From: Actinomycetes bacterium
Lineage (GTDB): Bacteria > Actinomycetota > Acidimicrobiia > Acidimicrobiales > Acidimicrobiaceae
Reading direction: 5' to 3'
Assembly: GCA_021799035.1 (NCBI GenBank)
Contig: JAJZBG010000015.1
Location: 1 to 49,858, forward strand
DNA length: 49,858 nt
A program made the position numbers and the translations under genes. Every line of letters starts with the position of its first letter. Position 1 is the stretch's first letter. Shown here in pieces: positions 20,360 to 31,219 of the stretch. Under the pieces are notes generated by a model that made no database searches, was not told the DNA's origin, and saw only the letters and a list, made by a program, of their open reading frames with translations.

Positions 20360-21523
20360 TCAGTGGCCCATGCCGACGCGTTGCGCATTCTGGAGGGCCT
20401 TGCCCTCCGTCTGGAGCGCTGGCGCAACCATAACCTCGGCCTTTTGGAACTCCTTGACCGTCTCGTATCCACAGGTCGCCATGGAGGTCCTGAGGGCACC
20501 GAAGAGGTTGAGCCTGCCGTCGTTCTCATGGGCAGGGCCGACAAGAATCTCCCGGAGAGAACCCCTCTGCGACACCTTCACGCGGGCACCCCTGGGCAGC
20601 GTTGGGTGGAAAGTTGCCATACCCCAGTGATACCCATGTCCAGGGGCCTCATAGGCACTTGCAAGCGGCGATCCGATCATAACGGCATCTGCACCGCATG
20701 CAATGGCCTTGGCGATGTCGCCACCCCGACTCATGCCACCGTCAGCAATCACGTGGACATAAACACCCGTCTCGTCCAGATGCCGCATCCTTGCACCCGC
20801 AGCATCAGCAATCGCGGTAGCCTGGGGAACTCCAAGACCCAGCACGCCCCGCGTGGTGCAGGCATTTCCAGGACCCACACCAACCAGAACCCCTGCTGCG
20901 CCTGTTCTCATTAGATGCAGTGCTGCATGATATGAAGCACAGCCTCCAACAATGATGGGAATGTCAAACTCACGTATGAACTTTTTCAGGTTGAGCGGCT
21001 CTGCCGTCTTTGACACATGCTCAGCTGAAACGACGGTTCCCTGAATCACGAGGAGATCGAGCTCTGCCGCCAGAATTGCCTTGGCCATGAACTCCGTCTT
21101 CTGAGGCGTCACCGACGCTGAGGTAACCACACCTGCCGCCTTTATCTGGCGAATCCGCTCCGTGACCAGCTCAAGCTTGATGGGCTCCGAGTAGATCTCT
21201 TGCATGCGCTGAGTAGCCTTCTCAGGATCGAGCTCGGCTATCTCTTTGAGAAGGGGTTCGGGATCCTCGTACCGAGTCCAGAGGCCCTCAAGATTCAATA
21301 CGCCAACTCCGCCCAGCTTGCCGATCTCGATCGCCGTTCCTGGCGAGACCACTCCATCCATGGCAGACGCCATCAAAGGAAGGTCAAACTTGAACGCGTC
21401 GATCTCCCAGCTGATGTCGACATCCTCGGGGTCGCGGGTCCTGCGACTTGGAACTATAGCTATGTCATCAAAGCCATAGGCACGACGGCCTGACTTTCCT
21501 ATCCCTATTTCCACCTCAGCCAC
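20360..21523 (-). CDS. guaB3: GuaB3 family IMP dehydrogenase-related protein
   Basis: IMP dehydrogenase-like TIM barrel of 387 residues lacking the CBS domains of standard GuaB. The catalytic-loop Cys is present (GPGNACTTRGVLG, about residue 220), as are the phosphate-binding segments DGGMSRGGDIAKAIACGAD and GYHWGM. GuaB3 proteins are found mainly in actinobacteria and cyanobacteria; activity has been shown in some and is unclear in others. It sits immediately upstream of guaA, as in mycobacteria, suggesting a role in XMP supply. No full-length guaB lies in this window. Confidence 0.9.
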   Translation of the reverse strand: MAEVEIGIGKSGRRAYGFDDIAIVPSRRTRDPEDVDISWEIDAFKFDLPLMASAMDGVVSPGTAIEIGKLGGVGVLNLEGLWTRYEDPEPLLKEIAELDPEKATQRMQEIYSEPIKLELVTERIRQIKAAGVVTSASVTPQKTEFMAKAILAAELDLLVIQGTVVSAEHVSKTAEPLNLKKFIREFDIPIIVGGCASYHAALHLMRTGAAGVLVGVGPGNACTTRGVLGLGVPQATAIADAAGARMRHLDETGVYVHVIADGGMSRGGDIAKAIACGADAVMIGSPLASAYEAPGHGYHWGMATFHPTLPRGARVKVSQRGSLREILVGPAHENDGRLNLFGALRTSMATCGYETVKEFQKAEVMVAPALQTEGKALQNAQRVGMGH

Positions 21524-21659
21524 TTTGCCTCCTAATGCGGATTGAACAACTTTGAATCACAAACTGGGCAAACAAGTGGTTGTGAAAGCTTGCCTGCCAA
21601 ACCATGTCCCCAAAACAGCCCTGAGCGGATAGGCATCGCGCCAGTCCCGCTCAGAAGAC

Positions 21660-22391
21660 CTACCCGTTATCTTGTCGCGCCATTACGGCCTCGGACATCG
21701 TCCGCATAAGTTCGTAGATGATCCTTCCTGTCGCACCCCATACAAGGTCATCTCCAAAATCAAAAAAATGCATCTCAAAATGGCCGCCATCGTTCAGAGG
21801 CCAGTGCTCGACGCTGTATACGCCCTCTTGAAATAGATAAGAGATCGGAAAGGAGAATACTTCCTCTACCTCACTTGAATTGAGTCTATAAGATCCGGGT
21901 TTGGGAAGGGTCGCCACAACCGCCACTAGTGACATGAATGATGACATTGTCGAAGAAGAAGCCAAGCGTCCCTCGATCTCAATCATCTCGGGGTCAAGAC
22001 CTATCTCCTCATATGCTTCCCTGACCGCCGCTTGCTCGGCTGTCTCACCATCTTCAATCTTGCCGCCAGGGAATGCTATCTCTCCTGCATGAGTCCTCAG
22101 TGAGCTGGACCGTCGGGTGAGAATCATATTCGCCATACCGTCGACGTCAAATATCGGAATTAGGATACCCGCTTTACGAGGTGCCCCATTGTTCGGCGCC
22201 AGGTTCGAAGAGTTTCGTCTAGGCGTCAAAACAATCGGAACATGCGAAGACATGACTTGCCTTATCAGGGAAATGGGGACTCCCTTGCTCAGCCCCGAAT
22301 TCGAAACCCACTCATGCACCTTAGCTGGTTGCGCCCCAGTCGGCCTATTTACCCTCTGCCTAAAGCTTCCGTTTCCGCTTCGGTCAAACAA
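21660..22391 (-). CDS. Nudix hydrolase, CoA-pyrophosphatase-like
   Basis: Protein of 243 residues with a complete Nudix box at 110-132: Gly110, Glu116, then Arg124-Glu125 and Glu128-Glu129 before Gly131. Just before the box, the LTRRSSSLRTHAGEIAFPGG segment matches the extra signature of CoA diphosphatases (NudL/YeaB), which cleave CoA to 4'-phosphopantetheine and 3',5'-ADP. The first 50 residues are poorly conserved in kind and the true start may be a later codon, such as Met47. The substrate is inferred from the motif only. Confidence 0.85.
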   Translation of the reverse strand: MFDRSGNGSFRQRVNRPTGAQPAKVHEWVSNSGLSKGVPISLIRQVMSSHVPIVLTPRRNSSNLAPNNGAPRKAGILIPIFDVDGMANMILTRRSSSLRTHAGEIAFPGGKIEDGETAEQAAVREAYEEIGLDPEMIEIEGRLASSSTMSSFMSLVAVVATLPKPGSYRLNSSEVEEVFSFPISYLFQEGVYSVEHWPLNDGGHFEMHFFDFGDDLVWGATGRIIYELMRTMSEAVMARQDNG

Positions 22392-22494
22392 CTCCCACTC
22401 CCTGCTTTGGATAAGAGCTCAAGAACTCCAAAATCAGGATATTTAAAGTCTACCAACCCAGTGCTGGTAAAGACTCCTGCTGCATCATCCACGC

Positions 22495-22529
22495 AAAAGG
22501 GGGTCGAATCCTGGATCCGACCCCCTTTT
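22495..22529 (-). terminator. Intrinsic terminator of groEL
   Basis: A perfect 12-base stem (AAAAGGGGGTCG against CGACCCCCTTTT) around an 11-base loop, 47 bases past the groEL stop. On the minus strand the stem ends in four T, so it terminates the groES-groEL transcript; the mirrored A/T ends would also allow bidirectional use. Confidence 0.85.
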
Positions 22530-22576
22530 GAAATTGCGATGGCGATCTGATCGCCAGCTGGCCCTTATTAGGACAG

Positions 22577-24519
<1,943 letters not shown>

Positions 24520-24571
24520 GGTTTTGCGAGCCTCCTTATCGAATTTTTTACTATGAGAGTGTAGTAGTCTG

Positions 24572-24598
24572 TTAGCACTCTCGGCCGGTGAGTGCTAA
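24572..24598. promoter_or_regulatory. CIRCE operator (HrcA binding site) of groES-groEL
   Basis: TTAGCACTC - nine bases - GAGTGCTAA, a perfect match to the CIRCE consensus. It lies 53 bases before the groES start and abuts the -10 box, so HrcA binding would block transcription until heat or misfolding stress. Confidence 0.97.
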
Positions 24599-24626
24599 AT
24601 GTAGCGGAAAATATTTAAGTTTTCAA
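24598..24626 (-). promoter_or_regulatory. Sigma-70-type promoter of groES-groEL
   Basis: On the minus strand, TTGAAA (24621-24626) and TACATT (24598-24603) are separated by 17 bases. The -10 box touches the CIRCE repeat, placing the start of transcription inside the operator. Confidence 0.7.
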
Positions 24627-24639
24627 GCCCATTTACCGA

Positions 24640-25671
24640 CTAAATGCACTCTTCCAATCGAAGCGAAGGATAGGCAGCTATCGAGAGTTCGCTCGGGCCG
24701 AAATTTTCCAGCCTCCATGCCCCTGCCGCTGCAATCATGGCTCCGTTGTCGGTGCAGTTCATCCTGGAAGGAATGCACACTCCCAGGTCGAGTTCATGCC
24801 CCCTCTCAGCCAGAAGAGTCCTTAACCTGGTGTTTGCCCCAACACCGCCAGCAAGGGCTACACACTTGGCACCAAACTCGCTCGCCGCGTTCAGGGTCTT
24901 CTCCACCAGAATCTCGGCAACCGCCTCCTGGAAGCTGGCCGCTATGTCGGCAACCTCAACATCAGGATGCTTGCTGGCGAAAGAAACAACGGCGGTCTTC
25001 AGGCCCGAGAACGAGAAATTGAACGATCCATCTCGAAGAGCGCGTGGAAAGCGCACCGCAGTGGGGTCTCCGAACTCAGCCTCGCGTTCAATTTCCGGAC
25101 CGCCCGGATAGCTCAGACCAAGGAACCTGGCAACCTTGTCGAAAGCTTCTCCGGCTGCATCATCGAGGCTTTGACCGATGACCTTGTACCTACCCGGCTT
25201 TTCTACTAGCACAAGCATCGTGTGACCCCCTGAAACCAGCAGCATGACAGCCGGATATGTAACTGGGTCCTTTTCAAGGCGCACCGCAAATAGATGGCCT
25301 TCAAGATGGTTGACGCCAACAAGTGGAACATCCCAGGCCAGTGAGAGGCCTTTTGCGGCCGCCACTCCAACCATGAGAGCGCCGGCTAACCCCGGCCCCA
25401 TCGTCACCGCAATGGCTTCGAGCTTTGGCTTATGCATATCCAGCCCTGCCTCAGACATTGCCTGCTTCACCACATGCAATATCCGTCTCTCATGTTCGCG
25501 GCCTGCCAGTTCGGGAACCACCCCGCCAAATTCGGCATGCACCTGCTGGGAATTGATAACTGATGAAAGTATCGTCGCTCCATCCTTGACCACCGCCACC
25601 GCTGTCTCATCACAGGAAGTCTCGATTCCCAAGATCAACCCGCTGGCGACGGGATAAGAGTTCATCGCCAT
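24640..25671 (-). CDS. tsaD: tRNA N6-threonylcarbamoyladenosine synthase subunit TsaD
   Basis: Transfers the threonylcarbamoyl group to A37 of ANN-decoding tRNAs, with TsaB and TsaE. It has 343 residues of the ASKHA fold. The metal-binding motif H122-x3-H126 (NHLEGH) is present, the N-terminus has GIETSCDETAVAVV, and the C-terminal Asp is in NCTDNGAMIA. The start overlaps the rimI stop by ten bases; the ATG two codons later would give a four-base overlap. It is the last gene of a compact run that begins at acpS, and the CIRCE-controlled chaperonin operon starts just after it. Confidence 0.97.
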   Translation of the reverse strand: MAMNSYPVASGLILGIETSCDETAVAVVKDGATILSSVINSQQVHAEFGGVVPELAGREHERRILHVVKQAMSEAGLDMHKPKLEAIAVTMGPGLAGALMVGVAAAKGLSLAWDVPLVGVNHLEGHLFAVRLEKDPVTYPAVMLLVSGGHTMLVLVEKPGRYKVIGQSLDDAAGEAFDKVARFLGLSYPGGPEIEREAEFGDPTAVRFPRALRDGSFNFSFSGLKTAVVSFASKHPDVEVADIAASFQEAVAEILVEKTLNAASEFGAKCVALAGGVGANTRLRTLLAERGHELDLGVCIPSRMNCTDNGAMIAAAGAWRLENFGPSELSIAAYPSLRLEECI

Positions 25672-26240
25672 AAATGCCTTCGCCGCCTTCCGCTTTCTAC
25701 GACGATTCCCGCTTTTGCTTCAATATTGAGAATCCTCTCGTGGTATTCAGGACTATCTATGTCATAGGCCCACATGATCAGGGCGTCTTCATTGTTCTCC
25801 TGGTAGTAGCCCTTTCTCACACCCACCGGCTGAAATCCAAACTTCTGGTACAGCCTTTGTGCCTTGAGATTCGAAACTCGCACTTCGAGGGTAATCGCCC
25901 TTATCTGTCTCTGCCAGGCCCTTCTAACAGTCTCGCTGAGAAGCCTTGTGCCGACGTGCAAATTGTGCCACTCGGGATCGACTGCGATATTTGTTATGTG
26001 GGCCTCATCTATCACGTAGAGGGTTCCGCAATAACCAACCACCACGCGGCCGTTCAAAGCCACAATGTAAGACCTGGTTATCCCCTGGGACAGCTCGCTC
26101 TCGAAGACCGAGCGCGACCATGGATTGGGGTAGGCCCGCCGCTCAATCTCCATCACCTGGTCCAGATGCCTTCTTCGCATAGGCACCACTTCAAGCGAAC
26201 TTGCCAACCTTCCCAGATCTGGCTTCTTGAGCTCGCTCAT
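25662..26240 (-). CDS. rimI: Ribosomal protein S18-alanine N-acetyltransferase (GNAT)
   Basis: GNAT acetyltransferase of 192 residues. The acetyl-CoA loop is in WHNLHVGTRLLSETV, here a variant of Q/R-x-x-G-x-G/A with His-Val-Gly. The strand before it reads AHITNIAVDPEW, and the C-terminal part has LEVRVSNLKAQRLYQKFGFQPVGVRKGYY, a strong RimI signature. The position between tsaB and tsaD is the classic actinobacterial location. It starts eight bases after the tsaB stop. About 40 residues at the C-terminus are beyond the common RimI length. Confidence 0.93.
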   Translation of the reverse strand: MSELKKPDLGRLASSLEVVPMRRRHLDQVMEIERRAYPNPWSRSVFESELSQGITRSYIVALNGRVVVGYCGTLYVIDEAHITNIAVDPEWHNLHVGTRLLSETVRRAWQRQIRAITLEVRVSNLKAQRLYQKFGFQPVGVRKGYYQENNEDALIMWAYDIDSPEYHERILNIEAKAGIVVESGRRRRHLWR

Positions 26241-26248
26241 GGTGAAAC

Positions 26249-26962
26249 CTACCTGTCTTTTCCGAGAGCATGCCGCACTTCAAAATTAACCCTTGCGTCT
26301 GCATCTCTGATGTACACAACGTCCACGTTTTCTGGAGAAATAAACTCTTCTGAAAAGGTCATCGGAAATGCAATCTCAAAAAGCATAGAGATGAGCGGAT
26401 AGGCTGCCGCACTGCCAGCGAAATAGACTTGAGGACGAGCCGAGAAGATCTCTTTGTACCTCAGAGAGCCCTGGCCCACCATGAGCACCGGCTCGGTCAT
26501 GCTCTCGATCTCCGTTGCAACTGCCTCAGGCGAACCAACTGCGTAGTCGCTTATCCTGGCAATGCCTCCGCCTGGAACTTTGCGGTAGGAGGCGTAAAAT
26601 ACCTCGCCCCTGCGTGCGTCAACTGTGGATATTATCGTTTTCGGACAGTTTCGCTGGCTGAATGCCAGCACGTCGAGAGACGTGACCGGCACGATCGGGA
26701 TTCCCAGAGCACCTGCAATGCTCTTTGCGAATGAAATTCCGACTCGCAGGCCCGTGAAAAGACCAGGACCCACGTCCACTGCAACCGCGCTTAGCTGAGA
26801 ACGGCTGATTCCTGAATTCTCGAACAACTGCTCCACAACCACGCCGATGAGCTCAAGCTGGTGCCGGGGACTGGAGAGTGTGACTGTCCACGGCGGCTCG
26901 CCGTACTTGCACAACCCCAGCGAAGTCATCTCGGTGGCGGTATCGATTCCCAGTAGAATCAT
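26249..26962 (-). CDS. tsaB: t6A complex dimerisation protein TsaB
   Basis: Non-catalytic ASKHA partner of TsaD in tRNA t6A37 synthesis, 237 residues. The N-terminus is MILLGIDTATEMTSLGL, and the ATPase-like GPGLFTGLRVGISFAKSIAGALGIP segment is conserved. The start ATG overlaps the tsaE stop by one base (TAATG), giving coupled translation; this rules out the longer in-frame start at 26977. It is followed by rimI after eight bases. Confidence 0.95.
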   Translation of the reverse strand: MILLGIDTATEMTSLGLCKYGEPPWTVTLSSPRHQLELIGVVVEQLFENSGISRSQLSAVAVDVGPGLFTGLRVGISFAKSIAGALGIPIVPVTSLDVLAFSQRNCPKTIISTVDARRGEVFYASYRKVPGGGIARISDYAVGSPEAVATEIESMTEPVLMVGQGSLRYKEIFSARPQVYFAGSAAAYPLISMLFEIAFPMTFSEEFISPENVDVVYIRDADARVNFEVRHALGKDR

Positions 26963-27477
26963 TAGGCCACTCTCCAAATCTTGCCGATATCGGCTTCTAT
27001 CTGAGTTCTACGACCCGTGAACCCGGGACCAACGATCTCGACGGTCACGAACCTCTTGGCATCGCCTGCCATCTCTTCCTCTAAAGAGGCCTCCGTATCA
27101 ATCCGCTCGAAAGTGACTTGGAGATAGCTAGGACCGAACATGCCAATAGCCTTCTCCCCCCATTCAATCACAACGAGGTGGCCATCATCCAGAAGCTCTC
27201 CAATGCAGAGGATGTCAAGCTCTTCAGGGTCGTCTACGCGATAGATGTCAACGTGTTCGATTGGCATCCTCCCCTGGTAACTCTTGACGAGAACGAAGGT
27301 GGGAGAAGTCACCTGCTCCTGGACCCCGAGGCAAGAAAGAAGCGAGCGAGCGAAGACCGTCTTGCCTGCGCCAAGCTCGCCAGTCAAAATTACGAGATCG
27401 CTCGAAACAAGGTGGTTGGCGAGCGTTTCAGCCAACAACCTGGTGTCCTTGGAGTTTTCAAGAACAAATCTGAGCAT
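26962..27477 (-). CDS. tsaE: t6A biosynthesis ATPase TsaE
   Basis: P-loop ATPase needed to reset the TsaBD complex, 171 residues. The Walker A motif is GELGAGKT at 33-40. The later HVDIYRVDDPEEL and VVIEWGEKA segments are family hallmarks. The ATG at 27477, one base past the UDG stop and preceded by GGGAG, gives the usual N-terminus; an upstream start at 27519 would read into UDG coding sequence. Confidence 0.95.
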   Translation of the reverse strand: MLRFVLENSKDTRLLAETLANHLVSSDLVILTGELGAGKTVFARSLLSCLGVQEQVTSPTFVLVKSYQGRMPIEHVDIYRVDDPEELDILCIGELLDDGHLVVIEWGEKAIGMFGPSYLQVTFERIDTEASLEEEMAGDAKRFVTVEIVGPGFTGRRTQIEADIGKIWRVA

Positions 27478-27478
27478 C

Positions 27479-28084
27479 TCATGCTCCCAGCGCAAGGCTA
27501 CAGGCCAATGCGTAGTCACTTTCCATCAGCTTCACCACTGGATCGCCCATTCTCATTCCGTAAGAGGGATGATATGTGGCGACAATCGCTGGGCTCATGC
27601 CGGAAAGGTTCTTACCTCGTAGTCTAGTAAGCGAAGCCACCTGTCCAGATAGAGTTTGCGCAGCCGTTGAACCCATGCACAGGACCACCCTTGGACGTAT
27701 TGTGTTCAACTGGGAGATCAGATAGCTTTTGCAGGCCAGTATCTCCCCGGGAAGCGGGGTCCGATTTCCCGGTGGACGGCATTTCACTACATTGGTTATA
27801 AAGATGTCCGATCGCTTCAGTCGCCCGTCACTCGCGATTATCTGGTCCAGAAGCTTCCCAGAGCGGCCCACGAATGGAAGCCCCTGCTCGTCCTCCCAAG
27901 CACCGGGGCCTTCACCGACAATGACAAGCTTTGCCCCAAAGTCACCAGTTCCAGGGACTGTGTTCTTGCGCGACTCGCACAACACACAGTTGCAGCATGC
28001 AGCTATCTCACTGGCAATCTGAGCCATCCGCTCATCTCTGGCCGCGTTGTCTAGCACTTGAGCATCCTGGCTAGCGTCCGGCAT
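27479..28084 (-). CDS. Uracil-DNA glycosylase, family 4 (4Fe-4S type)
   Basis: Removes uracil from DNA. It has 201 residues. Iron-sulfur cysteines are in CCNCVLC (30-36) and near 103-120 (VVKCRPPGN, ILACKSYL). The active-site segment GEGPGAWEDEQGLPFVGRSG starts at about residue 57 and the second motif is TYHPSY near 180. Family 4 enzymes are common in thermophiles and actinobacteria. The start overlaps the end of alr by 14 bases. Its insertion between alr and tsaE interrupts an otherwise standard actinobacterial order. Confidence 0.93.
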   Translation of the reverse strand: MPDASQDAQVLDNAARDERMAQIASEIAACCNCVLCESRKNTVPGTGDFGAKLVIVGEGPGAWEDEQGLPFVGRSGKLLDQIIASDGRLKRSDIFITNVVKCRPPGNRTPLPGEILACKSYLISQLNTIRPRVVLCMGSTAAQTLSGQVASLTRLRGKNLSGMSPAIVATYHPSYGMRMGDPVVKLMESDYALACSLALGA

Positions 28085-29270
28085 GGCTTACGCCGCTGCC
28101 GATCACCCTGTCTACATCGCTTTCCAAGATGCGAGGGACTCTAAACCCGATTCCAGTCAAGACCTCGTAATTTATGGTCCCCAACATTCCGGCCCAGTCA
28201 TCGGGAGTTATCATCTGCTCGCCCTGAGAACCAAGAAAGACCACTTCGTCTCCCACACAAACCTCAAAGTCGTCTTCGCAGTCCACTATAACCTGATCCA
28301 TCGTCACCATCCCAGCCAGTTTACGACGCCTGCCCCGGATGAGAACCTCGGCACCGGCATCAAATAGAGCCCTGGGCACGCCGTCTGCATATCCCAAAGG
28401 AACTGTGGCAAGAACAGTCTCAGAACCTTCAGTGGACCTCCGCCGACCGTAGGAGGGCCGCTTTCCAGGACCTACGACCCTGAGATAAGCAACCCTGGAT
28501 TTAAGAGACATGACTTGGAGCAGACCAGGAATCCGAGTCTTAGCTGATGGTGAGCAGCCATATAGCGCGATCCCAGATCTGACCATGTCATAGCGTGCAT
28601 GGGGATAGTTCACACCCGTGGCAGAGTTGGCGACGTGCAACTTTGGATGGAAGCCGCGGACGTTCAAGCTCTCCCTTGCGGATTCGAACAACTCTATCTG
28701 GAACTCAGTGAAATCGTCCTCGCTGTCCTCCGGAGGGCTGTCGGCAACTGACATGTGCGTCCAGAAGCCGCCTAGAGCCAAACCAGACTCTCTGCCACGC
28801 TCGGCGAGCTCGGGAATCTCGTCCGGATCGGCTCCGACACGATGCATCCCGGTATCGATCTTAAGGTGATAAGCGGCAGTGGGATCAGGCAGAAGGCCTT
28901 TGTCATGAAGCCTTCTAGCCTCTCTCGCCAGCAAATCGATCCCCTGCTTCGTATAGAGGGTGAGTGTCACACGATACTCAAGAGCAGCCTCGATAGCGCT
29001 GTAAGACGGCTCCGCAAGGCATAGAATTGGACTAGATATCCCAGACTCCCTGAGTTCTATCGCTTCATCAATATGCGCTACCGCAAAACAGTCAACACCG
29101 CTTGCCTCGAGAATCTTTGAGACTATCACAGCGCCATGGCCATACCCGTCGGCTTTGACAACCGCACACAACCTCGCCGGTCGGATCATACTTTTCACCA
29201 AATGAGCGTTGGATACCAGCGCTGCTGCATCAATTTCAGCCCAAGCGGGACGCGATCTCGCTCGAATCAT
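28071..29270 (-). CDS. alr: Alanine racemase
   Basis: PLP enzyme making D-alanine for peptidoglycan, 399 residues. The cofactor Lys39 is in VVKADGYGHGA and the C-terminal base Tyr is in NYEVLTGIGFRVPRI. The central GMHRVG substrate motif and the NSATG motif are kept. It begins 37 bases after the NAD(P)HX repair gene and overlaps the UDG gene at its end, so all belong to one transcript. Confidence 0.96.
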   Translation of the reverse strand: MIRARSRPAWAEIDAAALVSNAHLVKSMIRPARLCAVVKADGYGHGAVIVSKILEASGVDCFAVAHIDEAIELRESGISSPILCLAEPSYSAIEAALEYRVTLTLYTKQGIDLLAREARRLHDKGLLPDPTAAYHLKIDTGMHRVGADPDEIPELAERGRESGLALGGFWTHMSVADSPPEDSEDDFTEFQIELFESARESLNVRGFHPKLHVANSATGVNYPHARYDMVRSGIALYGCSPSAKTRIPGLLQVMSLKSRVAYLRVVGPGKRPSYGRRRSTEGSETVLATVPLGYADGVPRALFDAGAEVLIRGRRRKLAGMVTMDQVIVDCEDDFEVCVGDEVVFLGSQGEQMITPDDWAGMLGTINYEVLTGIGFRVPRILESDVDRVIGSGVSHAGR

Positions 29271-29307
29271 CCAAAGAACTCTTTCCCCTTGTCCACAACC
29301 ACAAAGG

Positions 29308-30834
29308 CTACACCCGGTGCGGGATCTGATCTTCTAGTAAACGACGCCTTCCGACGAGATTGCCGTCAAGCTGCGTCGGCTTGAGAAAATTATGCCGTGG
29401 GGCTGCCTTGAAGTTGCTCTCGAAACGAAGGAGTATGTCCCTCGCCTTTGGCGCAAGTTCGCCCGAGGGACCTTTTCCGAGAGCGCGACCTGCAAGGCCA
29501 TGCAGGTGTGCGGTGACGGCAGCAAGCTGAGCGACATCCCCATCATAGGAAAGCGACGCACCAATCATTCCGGAAAGGACATCCCCGCTTCCTGCCACGG
29601 CCAGTGAAACATCAGGGGCGTTGGTCAAATAGCATGTTCCTTTCGGAGAGCCGACAACCGTAGGACCGCCTTTGACCAGAAGCGAAACACCCGTCTTGGC
29701 ACAGAAGCGGCGTACGAACGCGCAAAGATCACTATTTGCATAATCATCCACATACTCTTTGGATGAGCGCCCGATAAGCGCTTTGAGCTCGCCTTGGTGA
29801 GGCGTGAGAATGACACCCGGATGATCCGGATCGAGGAGTCCAGTCAGCCACTCAGCTGATGGAATTGCCGTGATCGCATCGGCATCGATCACCGTCCTGA
29901 CCCTAGCGCCAATCGCCGCTTTCACCAGCTCAGCGACGCCATCTCCGAGTCCCAGCCCGGGTCCGATCACAAGCGATTTGAAGCGCCTCGCGATTTCCTC
30001 AAACAAGTCGCTCCTTGCGACATCGTCATTGCTGGCAAGCGATACCGAGTGAACTACAGTCTCCACTCCATAGTCTCCTTGCGTCCCAGCAGTATCGGTA
30101 AAGAGGTGAACTATTCCCGAGCCAACGAAGTAGCCTGCCGTGCATGCCAGATGAGCCGCACCATCCATACCGGGGGAGCCTGCAATCACGGCAACTGAAT
30201 GGCTCCACTTATGGTCCGTGCGCGTACGCCTGAAAGCGAGCATCTCAAGGTCGGCATCTTCGATCAAGAACTCCGCAAAGCCAGAAAAGTTGGTTTCGCC
30301 AAGACCGAGTTCGCTTAGGTAAATTTCTCCACAAAAATCAGGCCCTTCTGAAATCAGGGCCCCTAGCTTGAGACCCGTGAGACACAGGGTGGCTGAAGCA
30401 TTGACAGCGTCACCAAGCACCGAGCCGCTGTCTCCATTCAAGCCGGAAGGGATGTCGACAGAGAGGATAGGCACCCCTGAAGGGACTAACGGAGGGGTGA
30501 ACACTCTGTTCAAACCCACTCCAAAGCATCCATCGATGACCAGATCCGCGCCACGATAGTTCTCTCTTTGGGAGTACTCCGCCGAGCCGTAGCGCACCTC
30601 GTTCACTACGACCCCTGCCCGCCTGAGATGACTTGCGGCAACTAAGGCATCCCTGCCATTGTTACCGGGGCCGAAAATGACCGTCACTCTTCTGCCATAC
30701 AAACCTCCAAGAAGTTGGCGAGCGAGTGAGAAGACTGCGAAACCGGCCCTTGAGATAGCCTCATCAAGAAGTCCGTTCGCCGATAAGGAGTTGTCAAATG
30801 CCCTTATCGCTTCCTGCCGGTAGATCGGAATCAT
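29308..30834 (-). CDS. nnr: Bifunctional NAD(P)HX epimerase / ADP-dependent NAD(P)HX dehydratase
   Basis: Repairs hydrated NADH and NADPH. It has 508 residues. The N-terminal YjeF_N epimerase domain (about 1-210) has FGPGNNGRDALVAASHL; family members usually show GNNGGDG, so Arg-Asp replaces Gly-Asp here. The C-terminal ribokinase-like dehydratase domain (about 230-500) has GSPGMDGAA and the catalytic Asp in AGSGDVLSGMIGA. The ATG at 30834 gives the family N-terminus (MIPIYRQEA), seven bases after the acpS stop. A start at 30873 would overlap acpS and add Arg-rich residues. Confidence 0.94.
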   Translation of the reverse strand: MIPIYRQEAIRAFDNSLSANGLLDEAISRAGFAVFSLARQLLGGLYGRRVTVIFGPGNNGRDALVAASHLRRAGVVVNEVRYGSAEYSQRENYRGADLVIDGCFGVGLNRVFTPPLVPSGVPILSVDIPSGLNGDSGSVLGDAVNASATLCLTGLKLGALISEGPDFCGEIYLSELGLGETNFSGFAEFLIEDADLEMLAFRRTRTDHKWSHSVAVIAGSPGMDGAAHLACTAGYFVGSGIVHLFTDTAGTQGDYGVETVVHSVSLASNDDVARSDLFEEIARRFKSLVIGPGLGLGDGVAELVKAAIGARVRTVIDADAITAIPSAEWLTGLLDPDHPGVILTPHQGELKALIGRSSKEYVDDYANSDLCAFVRRFCAKTGVSLLVKGGPTVVGSPKGTCYLTNAPDVSLAVAGSGDVLSGMIGASLSYDGDVAQLAAVTAHLHGLAGRALGKGPSGELAPKARDILLRFESNFKAAPRHNFLKPTQLDGNLVGRRRLLEDQIPHRV

Positions 30835-30841
30835 TTCTCCA

Positions 30842-31219
30842 CTAATCCTCCGTCTCGAAAACCACGACCGCAATAGCGAAGAGATCGCTGTGGGACATCG
30901 AAAGATCCATCCCCGTGACGGCGAAGCTTTCCGCGGCCTTTTTTGCCCTCCCCGCCAGCTTGAGGCCCGGTTTGCCCTTCTCGTTTCTCAAAACCTCAAC
31001 CTCGGACATCGAAAACATGCTCACGCCAGTTCCCAAGGCTTTGGAAAATGCTTCTTTGGCGCAAAATCGGGCAGCAAAATGAGGAGCGGGATCGGCTTTG
31101 GACTCGCAATATGCGACCTCATCGAGAGTGAAGAGCTTTTCCTTGAGTCGAGAGCGCCGTTGGAGAACCTTTCGAAATCTCTCTATCTCCATGATGTCGG
31201 TGCCAACCTTAATCGACAT
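30842..31219 (-). CDS. acpS: Holo-[acyl-carrier-protein] synthase
   Basis: Attaches 4'-phosphopantetheine from CoA to apo-ACP, 125 residues, the usual trimeric AcpS length. Mg ligands Asp8 (GTDIMEI) and Glu56 (FCAKEAFSKALG) are present, as is the MSHSDLFAIAVV segment. It is the first gene of the minus-strand run reaching to tsaD. About 180 bases upstream contain a repeated AGCTCAACT but no clear promoter. Confidence 0.96.
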   Translation of the reverse strand: MSIKVGTDIMEIERFRKVLQRRSRLKEKLFTLDEVAYCESKADPAPHFAARFCAKEAFSKALGTGVSMFSMSEVEVLRNEKGKPGLKLAGRAKKAAESFAVTGMDLSMSHSDLFAIAVVVFETED

